A stretch of DNA of 64,000 nt from Acidimicrobiaceae bacterium (GCA_947450115.1 CANFUE010000007.1:22129-86128); one strand, 5' to 3'. Positions 27,100 to 36,993 are shown, numbered from the stretch's first letter. Numbers and translations: made by a program. The notes: a model not told the origin generated them from the sequence alone.

Positions 27100-27750
27100 A
27101 TGAAATTGAACCTCACCGCCGACGAAGTACTCACCACCACCCGCAGCGTGCGCAAGCGCCTCGATTTCGACAAGCCTGTTGCTCGTTCCGTCGTGGAAGA
27201 TTGCCTGCAAATTGCCCTCCAGGCCCCAACCGGCTCCAACAGCCAAGGCTGGCAGTGGATTGTTGTGGAAGATGCCGCCAAGAAAAAAGCTCTTGCCGAC
27301 ATTTACAAAGAGAACTTTTCTATTTACGCAAAAAACCCAACGAGCGCCGGCTACGCAGATGACGACCCGCGCTCTGCACAAAAAGAAAAAATCACTGAAT
27401 CGGCAACGTACCTCACCGAAAACTTTCACCGCGTTCCACTCATGCTCGTTCCGTGCATCACCGGTCGCCTCGACAACGCATCGGTCATGCAAGGCGCTTC
27501 GGCATGGGGTTCACTTCTTCCTGCAGTGTGGTCGTTCATGCTCGCTGCTCGTGAGCGCGGCCTGGGTTCAGCCTGGACCACCATTCACCTCATCGGCGAA
27601 GGCGAAAAGCGCGCCGCTGAAGTACTCGGCATTCCTTTCGACAAAGTCACCCAAGCCGGACTCTTCCCTATTGCGTACACCATCGGAACCGACTTCAAGG
27701 TTGCTAAGCGTTTGCCACTCGATGGCATTTTGCACTGGGATAAGTGGTAA
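27100..27750 (+). CDS. nitroreductase-family FMN oxidoreductase
   Basis: A 216-residue flavoprotein of the nitroreductase fold. The FMN-binding start TTRSVRKRLDFDKPV and QAPTGSNSQGWQW (about 35-47) are clear, and a C-terminal GIPFDKVTQAGLFPIAYT is consistent with the family. The natural substrate is unknown; members reduce nitro groups, quinones or flavins. The ATG has the purine run GAAGAG directly in front. It converges on a GntR gene with seven bases between. Confidence 0.88.
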   Translation: MKLNLTADEVLTTTRSVRKRLDFDKPVARSVVEDCLQIALQAPTGSNSQGWQWIVVEDAAKKKALADIYKENFSIYAKNPTSAGYADDDPRSAQKEKITESATYLTENFHRVPLMLVPCITGRLDNASVMQGASAWGSLLPAVWSFMLAARERGLGSAWTTIHLIGEGEKRAAEVLGIPFDKVTQAGLFPIAYTIGTDFKVAKRLPLDGILHWDKW

Positions 27751-27757
27751 TTCGCAA

Positions 27758-28489
27758 CTAGTCAACGAGCCGTAAACCACTGGGCGCAATTGATGGCTCG
27801 GTGTACGGCAAGTCAACTACAAACTCTGTGCGGTGAGCGGGAAACACGTGATGCGATACCAATACTGGGCGACCAGTGGTGTCGGACGTGACCCGCTCAC
27901 AACGCAACACGGGTGAACCAACAGGAATATGCAACATCGTTGCGTCATCTGGAGTAGCCGCATCGGCACCGATGGTTTGTGTTGCACCACTGAGTGGAAC
28001 ATCGAGCAGTTCATAAAATGGCGACTGCTCAACATCGCGACGCGACAAGTGTTGACCCACTTCCGCAGAACACCACACCGTCACAATGGCAAAGGGTTCG
28101 CCATCGGCAAGGTTCACACGCAACACGCGCAACACCTGAGTTGTTCCCAACACATCTCCAATTTTTTTCGGTGCCGATTCAAAACTGAATTCCACAATGC
28201 GTCGTTGCGACGTCACTCCACTCGCCCGCATTTGTTCTTCAATGGTTGCCAATTTTCCTAACGGTTGACGCACGGTGTCGCCAGGAACAAACCATCCGAA
28301 ACCTTGTCGGGCATTGACGAGTCCTTCATCGCGCAACACTTCAAGTGCGCGGCGCACAGTTACTCGACTCGCCGAGAACTCAGCCGACAACTCTGACTCA
28401 CTCGGCAACATCCGGCCGGCAACGAAATTGCCTGCGACGAGGCGTTCGCGCAGGTTCTCGGCAATCTGCTGATAGCGAATGGTCCTCAC
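27758..28489 (-). CDS. GntR-family regulator, HutC subgroup (UTRA domain)
   Basis: A 243-residue regulator. The N-terminal winged helix covers residues about 5-70 ([22 protein letters not shown]) and the UTRA ligand domain residues about 90-235 ([18 protein letters not shown]). It starts with GTG and is divergent from aconitase, with 79 bases between starts containing a GTCTACAC box. By position it probably controls aconitase or itself. In mycobacteria aconitase is controlled by the TetR protein AcnR, so a GntR/HutC protein here would be a different solution. Confidence 0.87.
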   Translation of the reverse strand: MRTIRYQQIAENLRERLVAGNFVAGRMLPSESELSAEFSASRVTVRRALEVLRDEGLVNARQGFGWFVPGDTVRQPLGKLATIEEQMRASGVTSQRRIVEFSFESAPKKIGDVLGTTQVLRVLRVNLADGEPFAIVTVWCSAEVGQHLSRRDVEQSPFYELLDVPLSGATQTIGADAATPDDATMLHIPVGSPVLRCERVTSDTTGRPVLVSHHVFPAHRTEFVVDLPYTEPSIAPSGLRLVD

Positions 28490-28502
28490 TTGTATTAGAG
28501 TT

Positions 28503-28510
28503 GTCTACAC
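28503..28510. promoter_or_regulatory. possible GntR/HutC operator
   Basis: GTCTACAC matches the general GT-N-TA-N-AC outline of HutC-type operators, with one deviation from the tighter consensus I remember. It lies in the gap between the GntR start (28489) and aconitase (28569), where an operator is expected. Confidence 0.4.
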
Positions 28511-28568
28511 AGCACACATTTGCAAGTTCCGCGGGCAACCCGGCTTGCTCGAGAGAAAAGAGCCCCCA

Positions 28569-30830
28569 ATGGCCGTGTCAGCAGGAACCCCCATCTCACT
28601 CGTGAATGCCGTCTATGGCACCCTTGTGGAACGCGCAGCCCTTGGCCGCAAGCGCCTTGGTCGCCCATTGTCGCTCACCGAGAAAATTCTCATTAACCAC
28701 CTCGCCGACCCTGCGAACCAAGAGATGGAGCGCGGCCGCAGCTACGCCGACTTCCGCCCCGACCGCGTGGCAATGCAAGACGCAACAGCCCAAATGGCGC
28801 TCTTACAGTTCATGACCGCTGGTCTTCCCGAAACGTTGGTGCCATCAACTGTGCATTGCGATCACCTCATTATGGCCAAGACCGGTGCACGCATCGACAT
28901 GGGTGTTGCCATCGATACCAACAAAGAGGTCTACGACTTCTTGCGTTCTGTTTCTGCAAAGTTCGGCATTGGTTTTTGGGGCCCAGGCAGCGGCATTATT
29001 CACCAAGTTGTTCTTGAGCACTACGCATTCCCTGGCGGAATGATGATTGGTACCGACAGCCACACGCCAAACGCTGGTGGTTTGGGCATGGTGGCAATTG
29101 GTGTTGGTGGTGCCGACGCTGTTGACGTCATGACCGGCTTCCCGTTCAACGTGCGTTGGCCAAAAGTTATTGGTATCAAACTCACCGGCACACTTTCTGG
29201 CTGGTCGAGTCCGAAAGACGTTATTTTGGAAGTTGCTCGCGTACTCACCGTTGAAGGCGGAACAGGTGCAATTGTTGAATACTTCGGTGACGGTGCCGAC
29301 TCCATTTCTGCAACGGGCAAAGCAACTATTTGCAATATGGGTGCAGAAATTGGTGCAACGTGTTCAGTGTTCTCTTACGACCAACACATGGCGAAATATT
29401 TGCAAGCAACAGGCCGTGCCGACATTGCTGCTGCAGCCGACAAAGTTGCGAGCGAACTTCGCCCCGACGATGGCGCGCAATACGACCAGCTCATTGAAAT
29501 TGATCTCAACTCATTGAAGCCACTCATTAACGGCCCTCACTCACCAGATCGTGCGCACAAAGTTGGTGCTGGCGTTGGCGACGCTGCGCGTGAAAACAGC
29601 TGGCCTCTTGAAGTTTCTGCAGCACTCATTGGTAGTTGCACCAACTCTTCATACGAAGACATCACACGTGCAGCATCGGTTGCTCGCCAAGCAGCTGCGC
29701 GTGGCTTGCGCGCCAAAACAGAGTTGCTCATCTCACCAGGGTCAGAACAAATTCGCGCCACCATTGAACGCGATGGCCTCATGGCAGACCTCGAAGCAAT
29801 TGGTGCAACTGTGCTTGCCAACGCATGTGGCCCGTGCATTGGTCAGTGGGAACGTCACGCCGACGTGACCGCAAAACCCAACAGCATTGTGAACTCGTTC
29901 AACCGCAACTTCCCGAAGCGCAACGATGGTTCAGCAAACACCTTGTCGTTCGTTACCAGCCCCGACACCGTTATTGCCATTGCATTGGCAGGTCGCCTCG
30001 ACTTCGACCCAACGGTCGACACCATCACTGCACCAGACGGCACTGAAGTATTGCTCTCTGCTCCTGTTGGCGAAGTGCTTCCTGCAAATGGTTACGACCC
30101 AGGTGTTGACACCTTCACACAACCACCAGCAGATGGCAGCAAAATCACTGTTGCAGTGAGCCCCACCTCCGATCGCTTGCAGTTGCTCGAACCATTCACT
30201 GCGTGGGATGGTTCCGACTACATCGATCTTCCTGTGCTCATGAAAGCAAAAGGTAAGTGCACCACCGACCATATTTCTGCAGCAGGTAAATGGCTTACCT
30301 ATCGCGGTCACTTAGAGAACATCTCTGGCAACTTGTTCATTGGTGCTATCAACGCATTCAACGGCGCAACTGGCGAAGGTAAAGACATCACCGATGGTCG
30401 CACTCGTCTGTATCCAGAAATTGCAAAGCGTTATTCGCAAGCTGGCATTTCATGGTGTGCAATTGGCGATCAAAACTACGGTGAAGGTTCATCACGTGAA
30501 CACGCTGCAATGGAACCACGCTTCCGCGGTGGCGTTGTTATTTTCGCTCGCTCGTTTGCTCGTATTCACGAAACAAACTTGAAGAAGCAAGGTCTTGTTC
30601 CACTCACATTTTCTGACCCTGCAACATACGAACTCATCGGCGAAGACGATCGCATCAGCGTGATGGGTCTTCCACCAGTTCCCGACAAGCCCATCACATG
30701 TCGCATCACAAAGGCCGATGGCTCCACTGTTGACTTCGAAGCAAAGCACACGTTTAGCCCCGAGCAAGTGGAATGGTTCAAAGCTGGTTCTGCGCTCAAC
30801 ATCGTGCGCAAAAACCTCGCCAAGAAATAA
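28569..30830 (+). CDS. acn: aconitate hydratase (mitochondrial-type)
   Basis: Citrate to isocitrate isomerase of the TCA cycle with a [4Fe-4S] cluster. The ATG at 28569 gives 753 residues, the size of mitochondrial-type aconitases rather than the roughly 900-residue AcnA. Cluster cysteines are Cys357 ([11 protein letters not shown]) and Cys420/Cys423 (ACGPCIGQW). The C-terminal swivel domain has [19 protein letters not shown] with the catalytic Ser. It is divergent from a GntR gene and followed by a strong hairpin. Citrate synthase and isocitrate dehydrogenase lie within the next 8 kb. Confidence 0.95.
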   Translation: MAVSAGTPISLVNAVYGTLVERAALGRKRLGRPLSLTEKILINHLADPANQEMERGRSYADFRPDRVAMQDATAQMALLQFMTAGLPETLVPSTVHCDHLIMAKTGARIDMGVAIDTNKEVYDFLRSVSAKFGIGFWGPGSGIIHQVVLEHYAFPGGMMIGTDSHTPNAGGLGMVAIGVGGADAVDVMTGFPFNVRWPKVIGIKLTGTLSGWSSPKDVILEVARVLTVEGGTGAIVEYFGDGADSISATGKATICNMGAEIGATCSVFSYDQHMAKYLQATGRADIAAAADKVASELRPDDGAQYDQLIEIDLNSLKPLINGPHSPDRAHKVGAGVGDAARENSWPLEVSAALIGSCTNSSYEDITRAASVARQAAARGLRAKTELLISPGSEQIRATIERDGLMADLEAIGATVLANACGPCIGQWERHADVTAKPNSIVNSFNRNFPKRNDGSANTLSFVTSPDTVIAIALAGRLDFDPTVDTITAPDGTEVLLSAPVGEVLPANGYDPGVDTFTQPPADGSKITVAVSPTSDRLQLLEPFTAWDGSDYIDLPVLMKAKGKCTTDHISAAGKWLTYRGHLENISGNLFIGAINAFNGATGEGKDITDGRTRLYPEIAKRYSQAGISWCAIGDQNYGEGSSREHAAMEPRFRGGVVIFARSFARIHETNLKKQGLVPLTFSDPATYELIGEDDRISVMGLPPVPDKPITCRITKADGSTVDFEAKHTFSPEQVEWFKAGSALNIVRKNLAKK

Positions 30831-30848
30831 ATCGCACCCGATATATGG

Positions 30849-30881
30849 GAGAGGCCTCACGCGGGGGGCGTGAGGCCTCTC
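30849..30881 (+). terminator. 14-bp hairpin after aconitase
   Basis: A perfect 14-bp stem (30849-30862 with 30868-30881, starting GAGAGGCCTCACGC) closes a GGGGG loop 19 bases after the aconitase stop. There is no T-run behind it, so it would be a U-tract-free terminator. Read on the minus strand its loop is CCCCC; see the small-RNA candidate. Confidence 0.65.
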
Positions 30882-30954
30882 AACCAAGGAACCCGATGGT
30901 GGGGGACCATCGATGGGTTCTTCACGAATCGGTCTTGGGGGAAGTCCGATTCGC
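30849..30954 (-). ncRNA. candidate 6C-like small RNA with three C-rich hairpin loops
   Basis: Three consecutive hairpins fold with a run of five C in each loop when read on the minus strand. They are: CGAATCGG-A-CTT-CCCCC-AAG-A-CCGATTCG (30953-30925); CGATGGT-CCCCC-ACCATCG (30912-30894); and the 14-bp stem with C-loop (30881-30849). A TATATC box (30966-30961) stands seven bases before the first hairpin. The actinobacterial 6C RNA class is defined by hairpins with C-runs in the loops. Here loops have five C instead of six and there are three hairpins, so this is a relative or a look-alike. The alternative is a G-loop hairpin array in the aconitase 3' region. Confidence 0.45.
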
Positions 30955-31004
30955 TTGTTGGATATATCTTGCCTCATTTCTGGGTATTACTCAAGGCGAA
31001 CGGC

Positions 31005-31021
31005 AAGATACTTGGTATCTT
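31005..31021. promoter_or_regulatory. inverted repeat overlapping the LysR-gene promoter box
   Basis: AAGATAC-TTG-GTATCTT is perfect over seven bases per arm. Its right arm contains TATCTT (31016-31021), a TANNNT box eight bases before the ATG at 31030. LysR proteins usually repress their own genes through such dyads, so an autoregulatory site is likely. The following T-run also makes it resemble a weak terminator. Confidence 0.45.
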
Positions 31022-31029
31022 TTTTTGTG

Positions 31030-31980
31030 ATGGAACTTCGCCAGCTAACCAGCCTCCTCGCCATTGCCGACCACGGCTCGTTTTCCGCCGCAGCAAAGTC
31101 ACTTGGCACCGTCCAGTCGAACGTTTCTGCCCATATTTCGCGGCTAGAAAAGGACTTAGGTACCACCCTCATCGACCGCCAAAGTGGTCAACTCACCGAT
31201 GAAGGGCTCGCTGTTGCCGAGCGCGCTCGGCGCATCGTGCACGAAATGGACGACATTACGTCCGACCTCAAGACCCGCGACGAGGAAGTAACCGGAGAAA
31301 CCCGCCTCGGAGTGCTCGGCACCACCGCCCGTTGGTTCATGCCCCGGCTCCTCACCTCGCTCTCGCACTCGCAGCCTGGCATTCGCACCATTGTTCACGA
31401 GGGCAGCACATCGTCGCTCTTACCGCGTCTTGCCAATGGCACCATCGACGCAGCCATTGTTCACTTGCCTGTTGATGACCCTGAGCTCATGACGCAACCA
31501 CTCTTTGCCGAAGACATGTTGCTTCTCGCCCACTCCAAGCATGCACTTGCCTCATACGACACCATCTCGCTCACAGAACTCGCTACCTATCCGCTGCTAT
31601 TGCCACCGCGCAGTACAGCATTTCGCCGCATTGTCGACCGCGCAGCAGCGAATAAAGGAGTGGCATTACAAGCTCAGGCAGAAATCGATGGCGTACGACT
31701 ACTCGCTTCACTCGCCTTTGAAGGTTTCGGTGCAGCCATTGTGCCCGCAAGCGCAATTCCCGGCTGGCTGAAAGGCGACTTCGTGCGCATCGCGGTTCCC
31801 GAACTTCCACGTCGCGTGGTGGGCTGGGCCCAACGTCGGCGCCCACAGCCCAATCGCGCAACTCGTGCCACCTTGTCGGTAGCCCAATCGGTCATTGAGA
31901 AATACGGCACACGCCAACCTGGTGTTTATGTGGGCAAGGGCGCGTTCCCGCTTGCAAGAAATCCCGACTCACGCGCCTAA
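31030..31980 (+). CDS. LysR-family transcriptional regulator
   Basis: A 316-residue regulator started at the ATG at 31030 (M-E-L-R-Q-L-T-S-L-L), the normal first residues of a LysR helix-turn-helix. The helix-turn-helix covers residues 2-60 (GSFSAAAKSLGTVQSNVSAHI), followed by the two-lobe effector domain. It is co-directional with a carboxyltransferase gene 13 bases downstream, unlike the usual divergent arrangement, so the two may share a transcript. Upstream lie the C/G-loop hairpins and the dyad at 31005-31021. Confidence 0.9.
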   Translation: MELRQLTSLLAIADHGSFSAAAKSLGTVQSNVSAHISRLEKDLGTTLIDRQSGQLTDEGLAVAERARRIVHEMDDITSDLKTRDEEVTGETRLGVLGTTARWFMPRLLTSLSHSQPGIRTIVHEGSTSSLLPRLANGTIDAAIVHLPVDDPELMTQPLFAEDMLLLAHSKHALASYDTISLTELATYPLLLPPRSTAFRRIVDRAAANKGVALQAQAEIDGVRLLASLAFEGFGAAIVPASAIPGWLKGDFVRIAVPELPRRVVGWAQRRRPQPNRATRATLSVAQSVIEKYGTRQPGVYVGKGAFPLARNPDSRA

Positions 31981-31993
31981 TGTTGAAGTCGTC

Positions 31994-33376
31994 ATGACTC
32001 TCACGAATAATTTCACACCTTCCATCGACCTCGTGAAGTCGGTGCGTGGAGCTGCCCAAGCAGATATTCGTGTTCTCAATACTTTTGACCCCAACTCCCC
32101 TCGTCGCGTGGTGTGGATCAACATTGAAGAAGAAGTGCGCCGCGGTGCACTTTCTGCCGATGCATGTTTAGTCATTGAAACTGCCGCAACCCTTGCATGC
32201 GATAAGCGCTACCCGCTCGTCATGAGCCTGGGTTCATCTGGTGCCGACATTGTTGAAGGCATTGCAGCACTGCACGGTTGGGGCTCTGCTGCGCGCGCTC
32301 TTGCTCGTTGCTCTGGCATTGTTCCCACCATTCACGTGGTCACTGGCCCAGCAGTATCGGGGCCAGCGCTGCTCATTGGGCTCGCCGACTTCGTAGTGAT
32401 GACCGAAGATGCCTACGCATTTGTTTCTGGGCCCACCATGGTTGCTGAATTCACTGGTGAAACCGTGAGCAATGAAGAACTTGGCGGAGCAACAATTCAT
32501 GCTCGCGCAAGTGGCGTTGCATCACTTGTTGTTGCAAATGTTGAAGCAGCGCATTTAGCAGTAGAGCAAATACTGAACTATCTGCCCAACAGCGTTGACG
32601 AACTTCCTGAAATGCTGGAAACCGACGACCCCTTCGACAGGTCCACCCCCGAAGCTGGCGACTTCATTCCTGCGTCATCTACTGGTTCATATGACGTACG
32701 TAAGGTCATTTCATCGCTCGTTGACGATGGCGAGTATTTTGAGTTGCGCGCCCGCTGGGCTGCCAACGTCGTCACAACTTTTGCTCGCATCGATGGTCGC
32801 GTTATTGGCATTGTGGCCAACCAGCCCATCGTGCTTGCCGGCACGCTCGACATTCCTGCATCGCAAAAGGCCGCTCGGTTTGTTGCGTTCTGCGACGCCT
32901 TCAACATTCCCCTCATTACCTTGGTCGACACGCCTGGCTTCTACCCCGGTAAAGACCTGGAATGGCGCGGCATGATTCGCCATGGTGCACAACTCGTGTT
33001 TGCCTACGCTCGCGCCTCGGTGCCACGCATCTGCATCATTTTGCGCAAGTCATATGGTGGCGCCTACATCGTGATGGACTCGAAGAACATGGGCAACGAC
33101 GTGTGCCTTGCATGGCCATGGGCCGAATTGGCCGTGATGGGTGCGGGCCAAGCCGCCGCCATCTTGCAACGCCGGGCAACACCAGAAGAACGAGCAGCTT
33201 TCGAAGCCGACTATTCAGAACGCCTCTTGAACCCCTACATCGCAGCCGAGCGTGGGTTGGTTGACGGGGTCATTGAGCCCGCCGACACACGGCGAGAAAT
33301 TGCGTCGGCTTTACGTGCCCTTGAACACAAGCGCGAGCGCCTCCAGGCCCGCAAACACGACAACACGCCCTTGTAA
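31994..33376 (+). CDS. acyl-CoA carboxylase beta (carboxyltransferase) subunit-like protein
   Basis: A 460-residue carboxyltransferase of the crotonase-related family (acetyl-/propionyl-CoA carboxylase beta or a decarboxylase relative). Visible are the C-terminal half motifs LAGTLDIPASQKAARFVAFC, TLVDTPGFYPGKDLEW and ILRKSYGGAYIVMDSK. The N-terminal half is shorter and more divergent than in PccB (about 520-550 residues). No biotin carboxylase or biotin carrier gene is nearby, so it would need an alpha subunit from elsewhere. The ATG at 31994 is chosen because the upstream frame overlaps the LysR gene. Confidence 0.85.
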   Translation: MTLTNNFTPSIDLVKSVRGAAQADIRVLNTFDPNSPRRVVWINIEEEVRRGALSADACLVIETAATLACDKRYPLVMSLGSSGADIVEGIAALHGWGSAARALARCSGIVPTIHVVTGPAVSGPALLIGLADFVVMTEDAYAFVSGPTMVAEFTGETVSNEELGGATIHARASGVASLVVANVEAAHLAVEQILNYLPNSVDELPEMLETDDPFDRSTPEAGDFIPASSTGSYDVRKVISSLVDDGEYFELRARWAANVVTTFARIDGRVIGIVANQPIVLAGTLDIPASQKAARFVAFCDAFNIPLITLVDTPGFYPGKDLEWRGMIRHGAQLVFAYARASVPRICIILRKSYGGAYIVMDSKNMGNDVCLAWPWAELAVMGAGQAAAILQRRATPEERAAFEADYSERLLNPYIAAERGLVDGVIEPADTRREIASALRALEHKRERLQARKHDNTPL

Positions 33377-33477
33377 TTTTTTGCACAAGGCTGCTCCCAT
33401 TGTGAGCGCAGGGGCATTGTGCTCTATTCTTTCCCACGGGGAGGAAGCCCCCAATACCTAACTGAAGGAGTTCACAG

Positions 33478-34746
33478 ATGGCCGACACCATAACGCTCAT
33501 CGATGATCGCACTGGAAAAAAAGTCACAGTTGCAATCAATGACGGAGTTTTCTCATCTGCAGCATTGCGTGAGCTCGACCCCGACCTACGCATGTACGAC
33601 CCTGCATTTCTCAGCACTGCTGCGTGCTCGTCGTCCATCACGTACCTCGACGGAGATGCGGGCATTTTGCGTTACCGCGGATACCCCATCGAGCAACTTG
33701 CTGAAAAGAGCAACTTCCTTGAAGTCGCTTACCTCTTGTTGAATGGCGAACTCCCCACGTCAGAAGAACTCAGCAAGTGGACCTACGACGTCACACACCA
33801 CACCATGATTCACGAGAACATGCGTAAGCGTTTTGTTGACGGTTTCCATTACGACGCACACCCCATGGGCATGTTCGTTTCATCTCTCGCTGCTCTTGGC
33901 ACGTTCTACGACGACGCCAAAGACATTTTCAATAAACAAGCTCTCGACCGCCAAACGCTGCGCCTCATTGCCAAAGTGCCCACCTTGGCTGCCATGGCAT
34001 ACCGCTTCAGCATGGGTCTCCCCTTTGTTTACCCCGATAACTCACTCAGCTACGGCGCCAACTTCTTGAACATGATGTTCAAGGTGGGTGACGACTACAA
34101 GGTCAACCCAGTACTTGCCCGCGCTATGGATCTTCTCTTCATTTTGCACGCCGACCACGAGCAGAACTGTGGCACCACTGCAATGCGCGTGGTTGCATCT
34201 TCCAATGCCGACCCATACTCAGCTGCTGCAGGAGCCGCATCGGCGCTCTATGGCCCACTTCACGGTGGAGCCAACGAGGCTGTGTTGCACATGCTCCAAG
34301 AAATTGGTTCAGTCGACAATGTTCCTGCTTTCGTACAGTCGGTCAAAGACGGCAAAGGCAAGCTCATGGGCTTCGGACACCGCGTGTACAAGAACTACGA
34401 CCCACGCGCCACCATCATCAAAAAAGCCGCATACGACGTTTTTGAAGTCACTGGCAAGAACCCATTGCTCGACATTGCATTGAAGCTTGAAGAAACGGCA
34501 CTTGCCGATGAGTACTTCATCTCACGCAAGTTGTACCCCAACGTCGACTTCTACTCTGGTCTCATCTACGAAGCACTCGGCTTCCCTGCCGACATGTTCA
34601 CCGTATTGTTCGCTATTCCACGTACCGCTGGTTGGCTTGCTCACTACGCTGAATTGTTGTCAGACAAAGAGCAAAAGATCAGCCGTCCGCGCCAGCGCTA
34701 CACCGGTGCAGCAGAACGTCAATTCGTTCAAATCGCTGCTCGCTAA
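33478..34746 (+). CDS. gltA: citrate synthase
   Basis: First TCA step, oxaloacetate plus acetyl-CoA to citrate. The 422-residue type II enzyme starts behind a clear ribosome site (GAAGGAG). It shows the catalytic histidine regions GPLHGGANEAVL and MGFGHRVYKNYDPRA and the aspartate in the DFYSG region. The 101-base gap upstream has a TATTCT box (33425-33430) that may be its promoter. It converges on a quinone oxidoreductase-type gene with a four-base overlap. Confidence 0.95.
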   Translation: MADTITLIDDRTGKKVTVAINDGVFSSAALRELDPDLRMYDPAFLSTAACSSSITYLDGDAGILRYRGYPIEQLAEKSNFLEVAYLLLNGELPTSEELSKWTYDVTHHTMIHENMRKRFVDGFHYDAHPMGMFVSSLAALGTFYDDAKDIFNKQALDRQTLRLIAKVPTLAAMAYRFSMGLPFVYPDNSLSYGANFLNMMFKVGDDYKVNPVLARAMDLLFILHADHEQNCGTTAMRVVASSNADPYSAAAGAASALYGPLHGGANEAVLHMLQEIGSVDNVPAFVQSVKDGKGKLMGFGHRVYKNYDPRATIIKKAAYDVFEVTGKNPLLDIALKLEETALADEYFISRKLYPNVDFYSGLIYEALGFPADMFTVLFAIPRTAGWLAHYAELLSDKEQKISRPRQRYTGAAERQFVQIAAR

Positions 34747-35726
34747 CGCGAGATATCAATCACAATTTTTCCGGCATTGGCATTTTTTGCCATGTGCTCA
34801 TGCGCAATTGCAATGTCGGAGAATTCATAACGTGAGTCGATGACTGGCTTCAGTGCGCCTGTTGCAAACAGCGGCAGCATTTCAGCTGCGAAGCGCTGGC
34901 TAATAGCGATTTTTTCATCGAGTGGTCGCGCCCGCAAAACTGTTCCTATAAGACGTGCGCGTTTGAACATCAGCCCGCCCAAGTTCATGGCTGGTGGTGG
35001 GCCGGCCATGGTTCCTACTTGAACAATGCAACCCTTTAACGCAAGCGATGCAATATTGCGGTCAACATAGTCGCCGCCAATAACGTCGAGAATAGTGTCG
35101 ACACCTTTGCCACCAGTGAACTTCTTTACTTCTTCCACGAAATCTTGTGTGGAGTAATCGATAACAAGATCGGCGCCAAGGTTTTTGCAGGCTTGCACTT
35201 TTCCGGTGGAACAGGTCACCACCACACGCGCACCTATTGCTTTACAAATTTGAATTCCGGCTGTGCCAACGCCCGATGCACCTGCGTGCACCAATGCAAT
35301 ACGGCCGCTGGTGAGACCACCTTGAACCACAAGTGCATCCCAAGCAGTAATAAAGACTTCGGGTATTGCCGCAGCATCGTTCACCGAAATGTTCGACGGC
35401 ACACGCATTGCCTGGCGTTCATGCACTACTAAATACTCGGCGTATCCACCACCGCTCACAATGCCCATGACGGCATCGCCAACGGCGTGTTCACGAACGC
35501 GACTTCCAATAGCAGTAACTACACCAGCAAATTCGAGGCCAGGAACATCGTGTTCTACTGGGCTCGGGTTCGGGTAAAGCCCCATGCGCTGCATGAGGTC
35601 GGCCCTGTTTAATGCCGTTGCCCGTACCGCAACCAACACTTCTTCAGCATCGGGTTGCGGTACGGGAATATCGGCAAAGCGCAGTACTTCTGGCCCGCCA
35701 AACTCGGTGAGCACAACTGCGCGCAT
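34743..35726 (-). CDS. NADPH:quinone oxidoreductase-like MDR protein (PIG3/QOR group)
   Basis: A 327-residue medium-chain reductase without zinc ligands. Family marks are the N terminus MRAVVLTEFGGPEVL, the segment ATALNRADLMQRMGLYP, and the NADPH loop HAGASGVGTAG near residue 147. It probably reduces quinones or enones. The start follows the icd stop by five bases, so it is likely the second gene of an icd-qor transcript. Confidence 0.9.
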   Translation of the reverse strand: MRAVVLTEFGGPEVLRFADIPVPQPDAEEVLVAVRATALNRADLMQRMGLYPNPSPVEHDVPGLEFAGVVTAIGSRVREHAVGDAVMGIVSGGGYAEYLVVHERQAMRVPSNISVNDAAAIPEVFITAWDALVVQGGLTSGRIALVHAGASGVGTAGIQICKAIGARVVVTCSTGKVQACKNLGADLVIDYSTQDFVEEVKKFTGGKGVDTILDVIGGDYVDRNIASLALKGCIVQVGTMAGPPPAMNLGGLMFKRARLIGTVLRARPLDEKIAISQRFAAEMLPLFATGALKPVIDSRYEFSDIAIAHEHMAKNANAGKIVIDISR

Positions 35727-35731
35727 AACGA

Positions 35732-36949
35732 TTAGGCCATCTTCTTTTGCAAACGTGTATCGAGTGCTTCCAAGAAACCTTCAGTGGTGAGCCATGGAGC
35801 ATCTTTCGAGATGAGAATCGACAAGTCTTTTGTCATCTCGCCAGCTTCAATTGCTTCCACACACACTTCTTCGAGCTTCGTTGCGAAGTCGATGAGTTTC
35901 GGGTTGTTGTCGAGCTTGCCACGATGCACCAAACCACGTGTCCAGGCAAAAATTGATGCAACTGGGTTAGTTGATGTCTTGTTGCCCTTCTGGTGTTCGC
36001 GGTAGTGACGAGTGACGGTGCCGTGAGCAGCTTCTGCTTCCACAGTGCGGCCATCTGGCGTGTAGAGAACCGAGGTCATGAGGCCAAGTGAGCCAAAGCC
36101 CTGTGCAACGGTGTCGCTTTGTACGTCGCCGTCGTAGTTCTTACATGCCCATACGTAGCCACCTTCCCACTTCATGACGCATGCAACCATGTCGTCGATG
36201 AGGCGATGCTCGTAGGTAATGCCAGCCTTGTCGAAGTCGGCCTTGAACTCGTTCACGAACACTTCTTCGAAGAGGTCTTTGAACTGGCCGTCGTATGCCT
36301 TCAAGATGGTGTTCTTGGTGCTCATGTACACGGGGTACTTACGGTCGAGACCGTAACGCAACGACGCACGAGCAAAGTCGCGGATGCTGTCGTTGAAGTT
36401 GTACATACCCATTGCAACGCCACCGTCTTTGCCAAACTTGGCAACTTCAAGTTCCATTGGCGCACTGCCATCTTCTGGCGTGTAGGTCATGGTGACTGTT
36501 CCTGCACCAGGCACTTTGAAGTCGGTTGCTTTGTACTGGTCGCCGTGTGCGTGACGGCCAATAACGATGGGCTTGGTCCAACCAGGAACCAAGCGAGGGA
36601 TGTTGCTGCAAATAATTGGCTCGCGGAAAACAACGCCGCCAAGAATGTTGCGGATGGTGCCGTTTGGCGACTTCCACATTTTCTTCAATTTGAATTCTTC
36701 AACGCGTGCTTCGTCTGGCGTAATAGTTGCGCACTTCACACCCACGCCGTGCTTCAAGATGGCACGTGCAGAATCGATGGTGACCTGGTCGTCAGTTTGG
36801 TCGCGGTATTCCATACCGAGGTCGTAGTACTCAAGTTCAATGTCGAGGTACGGCAAGATGAGGCGATCTTTGATGAACTGCCAAATAATGCGTGTCATTT
36901 CGTCGCCATCGAGTTCGACGACGGGGTTGTCCACCTTGATCTTTGCCAT
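35732..36949 (-). CDS. icd: NADP-dependent isocitrate dehydrogenase (eukaryote-like dimeric type)
   Basis: Oxidative decarboxylation of isocitrate to 2-oxoglutarate. The 405-residue enzyme starts [21 protein letters not shown], characteristic of the subfamily that includes eukaryotic cytosolic and mitochondrial NADP-IDH. Also seen are the [20 protein letters not shown] stretch and LIDDMVA around the metal site. With aconitase and citrate synthase it completes three consecutive TCA steps within 8 kb. Two direct repeats upstream (36994-37012) may serve its control. Confidence 0.95.
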   Translation of the reverse strand: MAKIKVDNPVVELDGDEMTRIIWQFIKDRLILPYLDIELEYYDLGMEYRDQTDDQVTIDSARAILKHGVGVKCATITPDEARVEEFKLKKMWKSPNGTIRNILGGVVFREPIICSNIPRLVPGWTKPIVIGRHAHGDQYKATDFKVPGAGTVTMTYTPEDGSAPMELEVAKFGKDGGVAMGMYNFNDSIRDFARASLRYGLDRKYPVYMSTKNTILKAYDGQFKDLFEEVFVNEFKADFDKAGITYEHRLIDDMVACVMKWEGGYVWACKNYDGDVQSDTVAQGFGSLGLMTSVLYTPDGRTVEAEAAHGTVTRHYREHQKGNKTSTNPVASIFAWTRGLVHRGKLDNNPKLIDFATKLEEVCVEAIEAGEMTKDLSILISKDAPWLTTEGFLEALDTRLQKKMA

Positions 36950-36993
36950 TGGGGGCCTTTCTCTTCCCGCTACCCACCAGACGGGTAACGGTC

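Noticed and set aside
27055..27492. N-terminal extension of the enoyl-CoA hydratase frame
   Set aside because: It lies over the divergent nitroreductase, is Cys/Phe-rich without family resemblance and lacks a ribosome site.
36119..36988. Long plus-strand frame opposite icd
   Set aside because: Same reasoning: composition typical of an antisense shadow over a certain gene.
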